A stretch of 64,000 nucleotides of DNA, taken from Nageia nagi (taxonomy: Eukaryota > Pinophyta). Where the stretch lies: positions 26,226,001 to 26,290,000 of the forward strand of contig JBITNC010000001.1 of assembly GCA_050084985.1 (NCBI GenBank), in the 5' to 3' direction. A model generated the notes under the pieces. The model was not told where the DNA came from, did not search any database, and worked only from the letters and a program-made list of their open reading frames with translations. The translations under genes and the position numbers were made by a program. How positions within the stretch are numbered: the first letter of the stretch is position 1; every line of letters begins with the position of its first letter. Below are positions 1 through 12,615 of the stretch, in pieces.

Positions 1-299
1 ATAAGCAAATTTTTTATGAAAAAAAAGAAGGTAAAGTAAAGAAATTGATTACCTTTTTTCCATTTCATCATGATCATAAATGAAAAAAATATATATTTTA
101 ATTTTTTTGACCTTTTTAATGTAGTGACATCGTCAAGAACATAATGACATCGCTTGATTATTGCTTCATTTTCCTAAAATATTAGTATCCAAAGATGAAT
201 AAATGCATATTTTTATGAAAAAGATCATACATAAAACTTTTTCAAATGCATAACATTGATTAGATTGTGTTCTTCTTTACCTTTGATTATGGACAATTT

Positions 300-1560
300 A
301 TAAGCACATTTTTCATAATTTGTAATGAAAATGTAAGGACCTATCTAGTTAGGTTCAAACTTACCTTTCTTTTCATTTTCCAAGGCCTTTGTATTAACAG
401 GGTTTTCCTTTAAATTAGATCACCTATCTTGAACTCCTTTGGCTTGATCATTTTTCTATAGGATTTTTCGATTCTCGAGTGATAAACACTAAGTTGTTCT
501 AGAGAGTTGACCCATTTTTTCTCTAGAACCTTTAGTTATGCTAATATAGATTTTATTTTATCTTCATGAAAAATCATACAATCTAGTGACACACATAAAG
601 ATGGGATCTCTATTTCTAGTAAAACTACAAATTCATCACCATACATTAAGGAGAAATGGTTTGCCCCTATGTAATTTTTTATACTTCTTCTATAAGCCCA
701 CAAAGCATAAGGGAGTTGTTCATACCAATCTTTTCTATGCTTTTGCTACAGTTTTAGATAGGATACTCTTTATCACTTTAGTAGAATCTTCAGCTTGACC
801 ATTACTTTGGAGATAATAAGGTGTAGATAATTTTCTTTCAATATGATATTTATCATAAAATTCTTTAACTTTATTACCTTTAAAACTTATATTGTTAAAC
901 ATGAACAATTTAGAAGGCACACCATATCTACAAATGATATACTCAGTAAAAAATTCAACAATCTTACCTCTTTTTTCTAACCTCATGGGAATAGCCTCAA
1001 CCCATTTGGTGAAGTATTTTGTAGCTATAATGATAAACTTATGACCATATCTTGAAACAGGGTTAATTTAACCAATAAAATCAAGTGCCCAAATAGAAAA
1101 AGGCCAAGGGGAAATAATAAGAGTGCAATCCATGAGAAGGAGAAAGTTGAAGCTTAGAATTCTTTTTACATTGCTCACATAAATCTTAACATACAATTTA
1201 CAATCCTCAAGCATATTAGGCCAATGATAACCTAGTTTAAGTAATCTTTGATGAATAAATTTAGCACTAAAGTGTCACCACATTCACCATCATGAGCTTG
1301 ATGAAGAATCATTTATATTCATTCCTCATTAAACATCTAATAAGAACACCATCAAAAGACCTTCTATATAGAAAATCACCAATGATGACATATTTTGTAG
1401 CTAGCTTTTTAAGTTTAATTCTAGCATTATGATCAAAGGCAATAGGAATCACTCCATATTTAAGATAATAAAAATTATCTTGATACCATTCACATACATT
1501 TATAAAAATTGTTATAGAGCATTGATCTTCAACAACATGCTCATGTGAAAGCTTACTTAT
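300..1560 (-). pseudogene. G1a integrase (zinc-binding linker, core and C-terminus; broken)
   Basis: From 1560 to 1309 the minus strand encodes the linker before the zinc finger, with WYQDNFYYLKYG and GDFLYRRSFDGVLIRC, typical of gypsy integrase. The histidine/cysteine finger follows in broken frames (1308-1060). The core fragment at 986-735 shows YGVPSKLFMFNNISFKG, where the catalytic Asp of the DN motif is replaced, and then STPYYLQSNGQAED, the second signature of the DDE core. A degraded GPY motif lies near 330-390. Integrase inserts the cDNA into the chromosome. This copy is dead. Confidence 0.8.
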
Positions 1561-1574
1561 ATTTTTTATTGTAA

Positions 1575-2090
1575 GAATGGTTTCTTCATCTTCTATCTTG
1601 ATAGGAGTAAGGGAAGCAATATTAGCCATAGCATCAACATACCTATTGTTGTCTCTTATAATGTTGTCAATTTTATACTCATCGAAGTATATGAGAATAC
1701 TTATCACCATTTCCTTGTATGGTTGCAACTTGGCATATTTTGTATTGTAGATATTAGCAATTCGCTTCAAAATCAGTTTAGAGTCACCAAATATTTTAAT
1801 CCTTTTTACCTTCAGGAGTATTACAACCTTCAAACCTAGAATAAAAGCTTGATATTATTAGTACAATCAAAACTTAAATGATAAGACATAGGAATAACAT
1901 CATCATTAGGATTGAATAAGAAAATTCCTACCTTTGATCCATGAATGCACTTGGAACCATCAAATAACAATATCCATTCATCTTTTTTTGTAAAATCAAT
2001 GAAGAATTGTGGATATTCTAACTCTATAATGGAGCAACAGCCTTGGACTATAGCGAAAACACTAGGATTATGAACCATTTCATTGTCCAT
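1575..2090 (-). pseudogene. G1a second RNase H-like domain (Tat-type)
   Basis: Two fragments meet at 1833/1836. The first, ending near 1860, contains EWILLFDGSKCIHGSKVGIFL, which fits the start of an RNase H fold (W.LYfDGSk...GsGvGi.L) with the first catalytic Asp kept. The second contains VKRIKIFGDSKLIL and, further on, IIRDNNRYVDAMANIASL, matching the family motifs ikifGDSkLv and v.Re.N..ADALAnlAS. The fold is distinct from the domain at 2181-2459, and its place before the integrase is what marks the Tat lineage. A frame break separates the halves. Confidence 0.8.
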
Positions 2091-2180
2091 CTCATCTGGA
2101 AACTCTTCCTGAGTCTTGGATACTTTATTTCTTGGGTGATTTACGATGAAATATGATATAGCCTATCCCTTGATTGCTTT

Positions 2181-2459
2181 CTAAGTGACAAAGACCAAAT
2201 CTAACTCTTGGAGCAACATTACCCATTTTGTAGGTATTCCGGATAGGTAGGATTTGGACATGATATATCTAAGAGGATCAATCTGAGCTACGACATAAGT
2301 TATGTTTTCAAGTATATAGTGTATTAACTTTTTAGTTGAGAAGACAATTGCAAAACACATCTTTTCAATTGGAGTGTACCTTGTCTCATAATCAAGTAAG
2401 GTTTTGTTGATATAATAAATTTCTCTTTCTTTATTGTTATCATATTTTTGAGCTAGCAT
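2181..2459 (-). pseudogene. G1a RNase H, first domain (fragment)
   Basis: The 92-residue translation contains EREIYYINKTLLDYETRYTP followed by IEKMCFAIVFSTKKLIHYIL. This is the C-terminal half of the RT-linked RNase H of gypsy elements (family consensus of the type YYiSKtL...E.rYt..Ek...A). RNase H degrades the RNA strand of the RNA-DNA hybrid. The catalytic N-terminal half lies upstream (2460-2660) in broken frames and is not clearly readable. Confidence 0.75.
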
Positions 2460-2672
2460 TGCCTTTAGTGCACTTAATGTTGCTAAAACATGAAGTAATA
2501 AACTCTTATCTCAATCATAAGGGGCTAAAACTGAAGCATTGTTCAAGTACCTTTTTATGTTGTCCAAATCATTTTGAAACTTTTCATCAAAAATGGATTT
2601 CTCATCTTTCTTTAGCAAATGAGAAAATTGAGAGGTCATATCTGCTAGTTGAGTAATGAACCTTCTTACGAC

Positions 2673-3373
2673 TTAAACATTACCTAGGAGGCTTCTCAAT
2701 TCTTTTAAATTCTTGGGAGGTGATAATTCAACAATGGCTAAAAATTTCTTAGGATCCACTTCAATACCTCTTTTTGAAATAATGAAACCAAGTAATTTAC
2801 TAGATGAAACTGTGAATGCACACTTTTGAAGCTTTAATTTTAACTTGTACTCTCTCATTATTTGAAATATCTTTCTCAAATCTGAAATGTGATTATGTTA
2901 TCTTCTTTGGCTATGGATTTTACTAAGATATAATTAACATACACTTCAACACTATCATAGATCATATCATGGAACATGCTTACCATTGCTCTTTGATAAG
3001 TTACACTTATATTCTTTAAACCAAAAGGCATGACCACCTAGTAAAATGTGCCCCAAGGAGTAACAAAAGATGTTTCATATTGATCCTCCTTATTGATCCT
3101 TATTTGATTGTATCCAGAGAAACCATTCATGAAAGAAAACATTTCATGACTTGTTCTTGAGTCTACAATTATATTAATGCTAGGCAAAGGAAAGTTATCT
3201 TTAGGATATGCCTTGTTGATATCTTTGAAATATGTACAACATCTTATTTCACTATTAGGATTAGCTACAAGCACAATGTTAGAAATCCATGGAGAATAAT
3301 AAATGGAAATAATAAAACCAGTAGCAAGGTATTTTTCAATTTCCTTTTTAACAAGAGCTACCCTAGGATGCAT
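2673..3373 (-). pseudogene. G1a reverse transcriptase (broken)
   Basis: The piece at 3373-3038 starts with a run of the type VKKEIEKYLATGFI and carries DINKAYPKDNFPLP and MFSFMNGFSGYNQI, the conserved fingers and palm motifs of Ty3/gypsy RT. The usual Asp in MDGFSGY is Asn here. Around 2925-2955 the catalytic box reads YVNY instead of YVDD, so both Asp residues are lost. The piece at 2879-2673 gives the thumb/connection motif KLLGFIISKRGIEVDP. The frame changes between the pieces. RT would copy element RNA into DNA in virus-like particles, and this copy cannot be active. Confidence 0.85.
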
Positions 3374-3480
3374 TTTTATAGGTATTTGTTAGACATGTTT
3401 AATATTTTTATTGAAAACTAGACTCTAAGTGATAAAATTAGTGTTGATGGAAATTATGTAATGTATACACCCTTGGACAA

Positions 3481-5000
3481 TTTCAACTAAAGTATATCAT
3501 GAACAAGCTAACACAATAACCTGATCTCCAGAGTAGGTTGATTTCTTATCTATTGGGCATAGATTAAAAGAACAAGTAACAAGAAAGAAACAAAATAGGG
3601 TAGAGTGGAAGAAATAAAGCAAGAAGGATAGGGAGCAAGAGAAAAAGTAGGGGCAGATTACTAGTTCAGCACAAGCTTTCATAGAATGTGAAACCTTGGC
3701 AAGAATGTATTGTAGCAGCCACAATGCAAGCTTTCACTCTCTAAATTATTCTTCAACTTAACTCTACCATATAAGCAGACATAGTTATACCAACAACTCA
3801 TTGTTATCATTCAGGAAATACCCATTATTTGTCACAGTACAACCAGATTAAGAATAACAATGACAAGTGTTGGACAAGAAAGGTCAAGATGGTATGTATT
3901 ACTGATAGAACAAAAGGTCTTCGAAAATAAATACAAGGGGCAATACTAGGGATTTTGCTTTTTTGCTTTATCTTCAATTATACTTATACTAAGCTAAAGC
4001 AGTTATAGAATGACTAAAACAAAACAGTTACAAAATGGCCCAAAGATTTTGGCCTTCTTTTAATAAACAGCTACCTCTGGCACATGGCATTTTATTTCTA
4101 AAAATTGAAAGACCTAGAACTATAACCACCTTTGAATTGCAATGAGCATATTTCCCAAGTGTTATTTGAACTTGTATTATATTTCCAAAAGATTCTCTGA
4201 TTGATTATGATGATTTCAGAGTCTTTCTAACTTCTAGTGATTATTTTGAAACCTTCTCAATTTTTGGCTCACGTTTCAAAGTTTTTTGGTGAAATTTTGG
4301 TTGGGCAAAGATTTCTTTTGTTACATCTGACATCATCAATCTCTGCACTTCGATCTTGAAGGCTTTTATTTTCTATTGATGTCACTTTCTTCTTGCACCT
4401 TTGTAAAATAAAGCAAGTAACCTCGAAGGATTTTAGTTTTGCTTATGATGTAATCTTCATTCAGATTCGTTCTTTTGGCCAAAGTGAGATTCACTTTACT
4501 TTGCTAATGTCATCTCCCTTTCATGCCTCAAAACACATAACTTAGCTATTGTGGAAACTTTTAGCATTACCTGCTAACATCACTACTTTCGAAGTCCAAT
4601 TTTAAACGAAAATAATACTCACCTATACTCCATTGGCATCACATCCGAAGATTGTTGTACTTAGTGCATTTTCTCATCAAAACTATCCAAAATTTATAGA
4701 AAAATTAGGAGTTTGCTAAAACACATTTCTTTAGAAAAATAAGAACAATATGTGCTGGGAAGCCACTAGAGTGTTGGGCTATGTATGCATATACATTTTG
4801 GCGATATCTGCAAGAAAATTTTGCCTTTTATACAAGAAAATTTGGACCAAACACAAAACTCTAAAAAATGAAAGGAACCAAGCTTCAATTTTGTGAACTC
4901 AAAAACTGCTGAACTTGTCCCCAATTTACATGCATTCTAGAGAAATTCTTTAACCTTAAATGAGCTCAGGCTACAATATTCAAAACTTCATAGGACACTT
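3481..5000. other. Unassigned spacer between G1a and the unknown ORF
   Basis: No convincing coding motif on either strand. The 75-residue minus-strand frame at 3497-3724 is Cys/Phe/Leu-rich and has no family features. G1a gag and protease, or a 3' LTR of G1b, would be expected here, but I could not find matching LTR pairs by eye. Confidence 0.4.
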
Positions 5001-5010
5001 GCCCATGTTT

Positions 5011-8000
5011 CTACAACAATTGTTGTAAACTAACCCCAACCTTTGCCCAAGAATCAAAGAGTTTTAACAAATTTACCTCATCAAATGAAGATAGCAGTAT
5101 TTCCACATCATTAGTTTTCTTGCTAATTTTTTGAATATTTTCTAAAAATTTTGATTCTGAGATTTGTGAGTCATCAATTTTCCACAATTCTAGAACTCTC
5201 AATGTAATTAATTTTTGCAACTTTGACTTCAGAGTCTCTATTCCTTGCAATTGATTCAACACACTATTTTTGATCTCTTAACAAACCCACTTTCCCCGCA
5301 TCGGGTAATTGATTACCGTCATAAGTTCTACTCGGTCCCCAATATTTAAGGCCTATAAAATTTCATTTAAGTTCATATTTGCTTTTTTGGCTTCCTCTAA
5401 TATAGGGTAAAGACTATTCTCACTCCTACCAACATCTACTTCAAGCTTCTTCAATTCCAACAAACACACTTCAACATGATCCCTGAGATAAATCAAGTTC
5501 TTGATTTCTTAGGATCTTTGTTCTCAAAATTTCTCCTTTACAATTAACAAGAAACCCTTATCTATTTTGTACTTGTTCATACTTTGTTGCAATTGAGCTA
5601 TGTTGGCATTAAAACTACCAATGATTAAGTCTCTTGATGTAATTTTTGCTACTTTTATAGCTATTTCTACATCCTTTTTAGCAATAATGGCATCCTTTTT
5701 GCTCATGCTATTGACAGTAGGAGCGGTAGCTAAACTTGCCCTTAAAATAGCTATATTATTGTCAGCATCTTTCAACTTGACATTTTGAGCATCCAACTGC
5801 TTTTTCATTACTTCATGAGCCTTCTGAAGGTTGTTATACTTGACCTCCAACTTTGTCAACTTCAATAAATTTAGATCCATGGTAGTTTGTAGCAACTAAT
5901 TCTTGTCACTTCGGGGAATGCTTCTCATATATATCTTCACCTGGGTGTTCATGGAGGTTAAGTCACTTTGCCCCATCCTGGGGATCATTGGCTATAGCCA
6001 TTTCTAGCACTTTGTTCTTTGCATCCATAGAAGTTTGAAGCCTTACCGGATTATCCGATGCTGAAATTTTTTTCAGTTGCTTCTGCATCCATTCTTCTTG
6101 GTTACTCTTCATTTGTTGGTACTGCTACATAATTCCATTAACAGACACCTGCTACCTGGATATAGTAATGAATGGAGAACCAACACTCAAATCCTGGTAA
6201 GAGGAGGCCACAACTTATTTTGTCGATGTTGCAGGATTGGCCTAGCTAGGGCTTGGACCATTGCTGCTAACAGGATTCACTGTGGAAAAATTTGGGATTA
6301 GTGGTGGTGATGATGGTGGGGGCGATGACGGTATGGTGGTGATGTCAATGAGAGGAGAAACAAGGGAAATTGATGCGGAGGGGGTAGGATTATGCCATTG
6401 GAAAGGTGGCAGTAATATTGGAATTGGTTGAGAGGTAGGAGTCGAAGAAGTTGTCACAATTGTAGAAAGGGGGGCTTGAGTGAAAATAGGTGAGACAACT
6501 TGAATGGAAACTAGTATGATAGGGTTTGATGAGGAAGTATCAAAAGAAGAAGTAGAAGGAGAAGAAATAGAAAGCGTACCTATTGGAGCAGGGGTCTTCT
6601 TCTTCTTCTTAGGTGAAAGGGAGGCCTTCTGAGCTTTTCTCTTCACCGTATACACCTCTTGCTTTTTTGATGTCCCTTGTATGGCTTCTCGAGTAGCTTC
6701 TCTAACCTCTTGTTTAGCTTGTACCTCTTGGCTGATTCCTTGAGTTTCTTACTGATCTTGTTCTTCTTTTTCATCATCACTTCTGGGATACTCTTCAATA
6801 GAGACATCTAAAGGGTGTTCCATATTTCACATATCCTCAAACATATCATCAAGTTCAAACTCAAGGGGGTGAATATATTCCCATATTCAATTCGGTATTG
6901 ATTAAATGCAGCAATTTTCTCCTCGCTCCACTTAAGCTCTCTCAACATAGCCAAAGATTTTTTAGAAATTGAATCAATATTTGGATTAAAAACTACCTTT
7001 TTCTCATAGAAACTCATCCATGGTGGTAACAAATCTTTAGTAATCAAAGACATGGGCATTGGTTTATCCTTTTCTTTCTGGTTTCTCCATTTGTCTAGCT
7101 CTAGTTTGGCTTTCACTTTGAAGTTGGGAGGGTTGGGTTGATTTTTCAATTTTTTGCCAAACACATCTTCCGGATCATATAGTCGATATTGATTAATCCT
7201 TTTAGCTTCAACCTGAGCAGCTTCTCCTTTAGTTGGTCACCTCCTCATCTACTTTGGAGTACCATGTCATGCACCTTATGAGGCAAAGCATAAATCAGTC
7301 TCTTCTTTACCGTAGCTCCATATTTTGCATCTACATAATCTATTTGCCTGCCATACTCCATACTGAAGACCCAATCAGTGACATGTATAGGTAACAAGAA
7401 AGGAACCCCGAAAAAACCATAAAGTCTAATGAATATCCCTTCCTTCGTGAAGAACCAATCTCCAATCTCGCTTTGAGGTAGTCCAAGATACAATTTTGAT
7501 GCATCTGATAGTCTTGGAATTTTTGAAGCAAACAAACTCATGGTTAGAACTAAAACATTTTCCACAAAGCTATAGTAATCGATTGATGACCTTACTTCCT
7601 CAATCCATTTATCCATAGACCTAAGAGACCCATTTCCCTCATGTTTAACTAAGGTCAATCTTTTGAAGAATCCCAAATTTTGATGAATTATCAACCAAAC
7701 AATATAAAAAGCATATGCAAAGTGAGATCCTTGATCAATTTCTTCTAATTGTTCTGAAATTCTATCTAAAATAGTGATAGCCCAAATCATAAATGGTGGG
7801 AGTATTCGGGTGAAAAATTTGGTAGGTTATTGCAAGCTTTTTCGATGAGATATATTTATCCGACTTTCCCCCTGCTACTATTGACAACATAGACAACAAC
7901 AATTGTAGATGCAAAGAGAAACTAGATAACAACATTTCAGAAATAGGGACCTCTAAGAAATTCATAGCACCATCTACATTCCTGTTGAGTCAAGACAGGA

Positions 8001-8510
8001 TGTTCATCTTCATATTTGAGTTTGGTCTTATGTCCTAATTTATTAAGATAGGGGGAGAAAGTGGGGCAGATGGATTAAAAGTGCTTGCTATAGATATAGG
8101 ATCTAGGCTAAGAATCGCCTTCCCCTACAAATTTCTTACAACCCTCATTGTAGGATCAGATGCCTTTTGATTAACTCTATTAACTCTAAGATTGAGAAAC
8201 ATCTATGGGAAATAAAATACATGAGCCTTGACCCCATTGGTGTGTGAGCAATACGATTAAATCCAAAAATAGAACACTTACCTTTTGCGGTGCCCTTTGG
8301 ATTCTTGTTCTAAGCTGTTATCTCTATGTCCCATAGCAACTCTATTGAATTAACAATCTTCTTTACAACCTTTCTTGGAGTTGGCACCATATTCTTTCTA
8401 GACTGCGCTGCACTTAAGTATACTCTATTTTGTTTTAACAATTCCAAACAGTGCTCTGCATTTCTCGACCCTGTTGAAAATTGGAAACTCAGATAATTGC
8501 TACTCTTCAA
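5011..8510 (-). pseudogene. Long decayed ORF of unknown function, possibly the extra ORF of a gypsy element
   Basis: Minus-strand fragments follow one another with protein-like composition: 8510-8310, 7965-7762, 7790-7245 (181 residues), 7164-6808, 6655-6242, 5895-5524 and 5262-5011. Together they would make roughly 1000-1150 residues. The 7790-7245 part is globular-looking, with aromatic and Gly/Pro turns. 7164-6808 is Lys/Pro-rich. 6655-6242 is a Ser/Thr/Pro-rich linker with a Lys cluster. 5895-5524 looks like a coiled coil. I recognise no family. It lies on the same strand as the G1b integrase end (about 8790) and the G1a RT start. It could be a third ORF downstream of pol (as in Athila-type elements), an extra ORF upstream of gag (as in Ogre), or an unrelated captured gene. 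Confidence 0.45.
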
Positions 8511-8789
8511 AAGCTTTGGAGTTTGTATGTTTCAAAATGCACCACCTTTGCTTCTTTTATTCTTGAATTCCCATGCATCGCATTTGTTTTTCAATCATGC
8601 GACATAACTACCATATCATTTGCATTAATAACTGATTTGATGTTTCCAAGTTTTCCTTGGGAACTACGATTCCAACGATGCTAAAAATGCATCAAGTCAT
8701 TAATATTGCCACTAAATGAAAAACATACTCTTTCTTGGAAATAAATGCAAAACACATCATCTTTACAATATTTACAAAGACAATATATT

Positions 8790-9097
8790 TTCTTCTAAAA
8801 GCATTCTCCTACCCATACAGGCTTGTAATGTTTCAAATGCTACCTGTTTATTGAAATCGATAGCTTCCACCCATTTAATTTGGCTATTTCGAAAGCATTT
8901 CTCCTAACGCACTTGGCTATGATATATGGTCCTGACCACAAAGACTCGAAATTCTTATGCTTTTCGAGTTTGGCTCTATCTTCGTCCCATTTTAAAACAA
9001 AATCTCCTTCTTTGAAGATGTTCGAAGAAACCCTTCGGGTATTAAATCACCTCTTTACAATTTCATTTCTCTTTTGTAAATCTTGATATGACTTATT
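8790..9097 (-). pseudogene. G1b integrase C-terminal (GPY) domain
   Basis: Minus-strand reading gives QKRNEIVKR, GDFVLKWDEDRAKLEKHKNF, then SLWSGPYIIAKC, NAFEIAKLNGWKLS and LKHYKPVW. This is the classic gypsy integrase tail (GDlVLkwd, GPY/F, LdG, LKhY). One stop interrupts it before LKHY. The short plus-strand frames over the same interval are shadows. Confidence 0.8.
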
Positions 9098-9800
9098 TCA
9101 GGATTCTTCCAGATGCAACAATTCATTCGTTCGTACTTGAAGTGGTTCAAATCCCTCACCATACTCTTGAAGTATTGTTAAAGCAGGGAGCTCTATATGA
9201 CTTGGCAACAAAGCCCTTTTCTCGTATACCAACGCATATGGACTAGTCTTGATAGCCCACTTTATAGTTATCCTATCTACCCATAATGCCCAATTTAGCT
9301 TCTCATGCCAAGTCGGGGGATTATCCTCTACAATTCTCTTAAGAATTCTTAACAAATTCTTATTTATCAATTCAACTATCCCATTACACTGTAGATAGTA
9401 GTTTGAGAAAATCTTCCAATAGATCTCATATCTCATAGCAAAATCAGTAATATCTGCTCCTACAAATGCCAAACCATTATCAGAGATGATTGTTTGAGGA
9501 ATTCCATACCTGGTGATCAGCTTTTCAATGAACTTTAGAATAGTTTTCTGATTTGCCTCTTTCATGGCTTCTGCTTCTTCCCATCTAGTGAAATAATGTG
9601 GTGGTAAGAATGAATTTATACTCGGTTAAGAAATTTGAATTAATAATTCTAATAAAGTCTAATCCCCACTGTTGAAAAGATTCTTCTACCTAAATTGGTT
9701 CTAATGGTAAAGCTACCTTTCTCTTTCTACTTACAAACCTCTGGCATTTCTCACAACTTTGAGCCTTTGTAAAAGCATCTTTGAACATAGTGGGCCAATT
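9098..9800 (-). pseudogene. G1b integrase core
   Basis: The 155-residue translation at 9565-9098 contains YGIPQTIISDNGLAFVGADI (second catalytic Asp intact) and then NYYLQCNGIVELINKNLLRIL, matching the family YYpQsNGqaEa.Nk.l with the catalytic Glu retained. WALWVDRITIKWAIKTSPYALVY fits the following conserved helix. Upstream at about 9700-9570 a WGLDFI-type stretch carries the first Asp region in a broken frame. Frameshifts lie near 9570 and 9098. Confidence 0.85.
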
Positions 9801-10198
9801 ACCCTGGAATGAAATTTTTCAATTAGTTTCGCTGTCTTGGATGAAGGTACACACCTCAACTATACTCCATCATAATTTCTTTTATAAAGCACTTGGTCAA
9901 TTTTTGTGTAATTTTGGGCATGAATTTTAAATTTTCTTCTTTGTGGTATGTTCAAATGTGCGGGGAGTTTACCAAATTCAAAATACTTGTTTAATTGGCC
10001 CATCCAGTTACTTTCCTCCTTAGTTCCTCATCTGAATTTACTTGTTCAGTGAAAATACACACTGTCTTTTTCTTCTACAACATCTCTAGCTAATTGCTCA
10101 CAAAGGGTCTTTTATCTTATAAGTTTAGTAGGTCTGATCTCCACATCATATTTTAAAATTTTAGAAATCCATCTAGGTCTCCCTTCCCCAATTTCTCC

Positions 10199-10910
10199 TT
10201 ACATTATATAAGATCTAACATCTGGATGTACAGTTAAGACCAAAACTTTGTTTTGAGCTATATAATGTTTCAACTTTCCCAAAGATTTTAGTATTGCTAG
10301 GACCTTTTTTTCCACAAAAATGTACTTCTCCTCACATTTATTCATAGTTTGACTGAAAAAAGCAATAGAACATTCTTCATTCTTTTCAAATTTCTGTGTT
10401 AGGATAGTTGCAATGCTTGAATTAGAGCCATATGCATACAAAATGAATTCTTTGCTAAAATCTAGGTTCCTTAAGATAGGTGCCCCAATTATTGCCAACT
10501 TGATTCTTTGAAATGCTTCTTTTCCTTCTTTAGTCCATTCAAACACAGCATTTTTTTTTAACATGAGAGTAATAGGCTTAACAATGCTTGAAAAATCCTA
10601 AATGAATCTTCTTACAGAGCTAATCTATCCTAGAAAAGATTGTAAAACCTTTTTGTTTGAAGGAAGAGATAATTTGTTTATTACCTCTACCCTATCCGGA
10701 TCAATAGCCTAACCTTCTTTTGAAATAACATGTCCAAGAAGCTTTCCTTCATCTACTGCAAAAACAGACTTCTTTGAATTTAAGGAAATTCCATACCTTT
10801 TGCATTTGATAAAAGCCTACTCTAGATGCTGTACATGGGAACTCATGTCATGAGAGAAAATAATGATATCATCCTGAAAGTAAGTTCAAGTTCATATTTG
10901 TTTTTGGTTG
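10199..10910 (-). pseudogene. G1b reverse transcriptase end and RNase H
   Basis: Around 10885-10850 the minus strand reads FQDDIIIFSHD, the RT catalytic box with both Asp kept, then KLLGHVISKEG and, after 10564, WTKEGKEAFQRIKLAI and RNLDFSKEFILYAYGSNSS. The last is RNase H with the catalytic Asp changed to Tyr (family: F.l.tDAS). SIAFFSQTMNKCEEKY and VEKKVLAIL follow. Four in-frame stops (10817-10819, 10709-10711, 10625-10627, 10598-10600) are all TAG, three of them where the family tends to have Gln. Confidence 0.85.
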
Positions 10911-11381
10911 TCAAATTCCATCATCATGATCATATTTTTATCAAAAATCTTAATTGGTGTCTAGGGGAATGATATCCCTATAAGTTAGATTAACTTCCCA
11001 ACATATCTTAGGATGACTCAACCAATTCCCTAAATAACGCAGATGCATTTGAAAGTTTAAATCAACATTTGGCATATCATTACATGCTAGTTAGGATATG
11101 AATTTAAAGTGCAAGAAGTGAGTCAAGATCAAAGAACCAACATAAATTCTCATAATTATTTGAATCAAATACATAACTATATGACAACTTTTGAATGCAA
11201 ATATAAGATGCTTATGATTTATTTGATGGATAATATATCTTAATAGTATGCATTTTATTTCTACAAATTAATCAACATTCAAATAATTGAAGGATCTAAA
11301 TGTAACTAAACCTAAACAGTCCTTATATAATATTTTGAAAAACGAATCAAAACATTGACAAACTATGAAAATATTTCATAA

Positions 11382-11553
11382 AAATGAAATATCATAACTA
11401 TGTTCTAATACCATCAAAACATCAACCAACCCAAGCTCTTTCACAAATCACTTTAACATTGAGCTAGAAATGAAATATTATAACTATGCTCTAATATCCA
11501 TCAACACATCAACCAACCCAAGCTCTTTACCGAATCACTTTTAACATTGTGAA
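11382..11553. repeat. Tandem duplication, about 86-bp unit
   Basis: The segment starting AAATGAAATATCATAACTAT at 11382 recurs at 11468 with scattered substitutions. Both copies include CATCAACCAACCCAAGCTCT. Confidence 0.8.
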
Positions 11554-12434
11554 CCTACTTTTAACATTGAGAACCTTCAATTTCTCCTTACAAACTAGGA
11601 AATCCTTCTCTAGAAATTATTAAACGCAATTTTCTTGTGGTGAATGAAGGTAGGAGATAGGAGATAGGAGAGGAGGTTTCTTAGCACGTCTTGACTAGTC
11701 AATCATATTCAATTTTTTTATTTAACAATATACATGAAATCATACCTAAACTCCTAACTAACTGCTAATTATTCTTTACTTAAGGAATTTCAATTTATTT
11801 ATTTAATTATATACAGAAGTCCTAACGAAACACTAACAACAATTAGTTAAGGAAGTGCATGCTGACTAAATGCTAACTAAATTTGATTGCTGATTCATTT
11901 CAGTAAGTTTGGCACCCTTGATCAACTATTGATTGGTGCCTATTTCAGTCTTTGTAATGAACAAGCTTAATCATTTAGGAAGCTGATATAATCTCTCTGT
12001 CCCATTAATGATCTAAAGCAATACCTCCTGAGAACCATAATGCTAAATTCAGGATAATTTATTTCTTATAAAAGGTATGTACTATGCAATAAGCATTATA
12101 TCTGAGGGGGGAAGGTGATGATCTTGAACATGGAATTATTAACAAACAAGTTCTCTATATACTCTTCAGCTATTAGGAATGCAACAATGCTTGAAAATTT
12201 ACTTTCTTTGAATGCGTGCCCACTGTGCTAGAAAGAAAAAAAGAAAGAAATTTTATTAATGTCCATGGGAGACCAAGAACAGTCTATGGGACTGTAGAGG
12301 GAGTACAGCTGTACGTCTTGGGTGGGAGTGGAACATGGGACTCATGACATAGCAAGGTACCCAATGACCAACTCTGCCAACACTCTTTGACCAAAAATGA
12401 AGACGTGTGAAATAAAATGATCAAAAACATGTGA

Positions 12435-12615
12435 AATAAAATGAAGACACACCAACCTAGATAGTGACTATACACCTAAACCTAAAAGAAGTAGGACCAA
12501 AAAACATAAACCCAACATTTAATGGGAATAAAATGAATACACACCAACCTAGATAGTTACTATACACCTAAACCTAAAAGAAGGACCAAAAAACATAAAC
12601 CCAACATTTAATGGG
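12435..12615. repeat. Tandem duplication, 92/89-bp units
   Basis: The unit at 12435-12526 starts AATAAAATGAAGACACACCA and is repeated at 12527-12615 with two substitutions near the start and a 3-bp deletion. It is one of the least diverged repeats in the window, so the duplication is recent. Confidence 0.9.

Larger units (their letters stand above)
1..3480 (-). mobile_element. G1a: decayed Ty3/gypsy element, Tat-like pol
   Basis: Reading the minus strand from 3373 to about 300 gives the gypsy order: reverse transcriptase, RNase H, a second RNase H-like domain, integrase zinc-binding linker, integrase core and integrase C-terminus. The extra RNase H between the first RNase H and the integrase is a known hallmark of the plant Tat lineage (Tat, Ogre, Retand). 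Every domain is cut by stops or frameshifts. No LTR, primer site or gag was identified. About 320-390 holds a decayed version of the integrase C-terminal motif GPY. The left end may lie outside the window. Confidence 0.85.
8790..10960 (-). mobile_element. G1b: decayed Ty3/gypsy pol
   Basis: Minus-strand order from 10960: RT palm and thumb, RNase H, integrase linker, core, then the C-terminal GPY-type domain ending near 8790. It has one RNase H only, so it belongs to a different lineage from G1a. No LTRs, primer site or gag were found, and the region beyond 10960 fades into non-coding sequence. It is in tandem orientation with G1a and the unknown ORF. Confidence 0.85.

Noticed and set aside
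3497-3724. 75-codon minus-strand frame rich in Phe, Leu and Cys
   Set aside because: No family motif, no neighbours in frame. Chance frame in AT-rich spacer.
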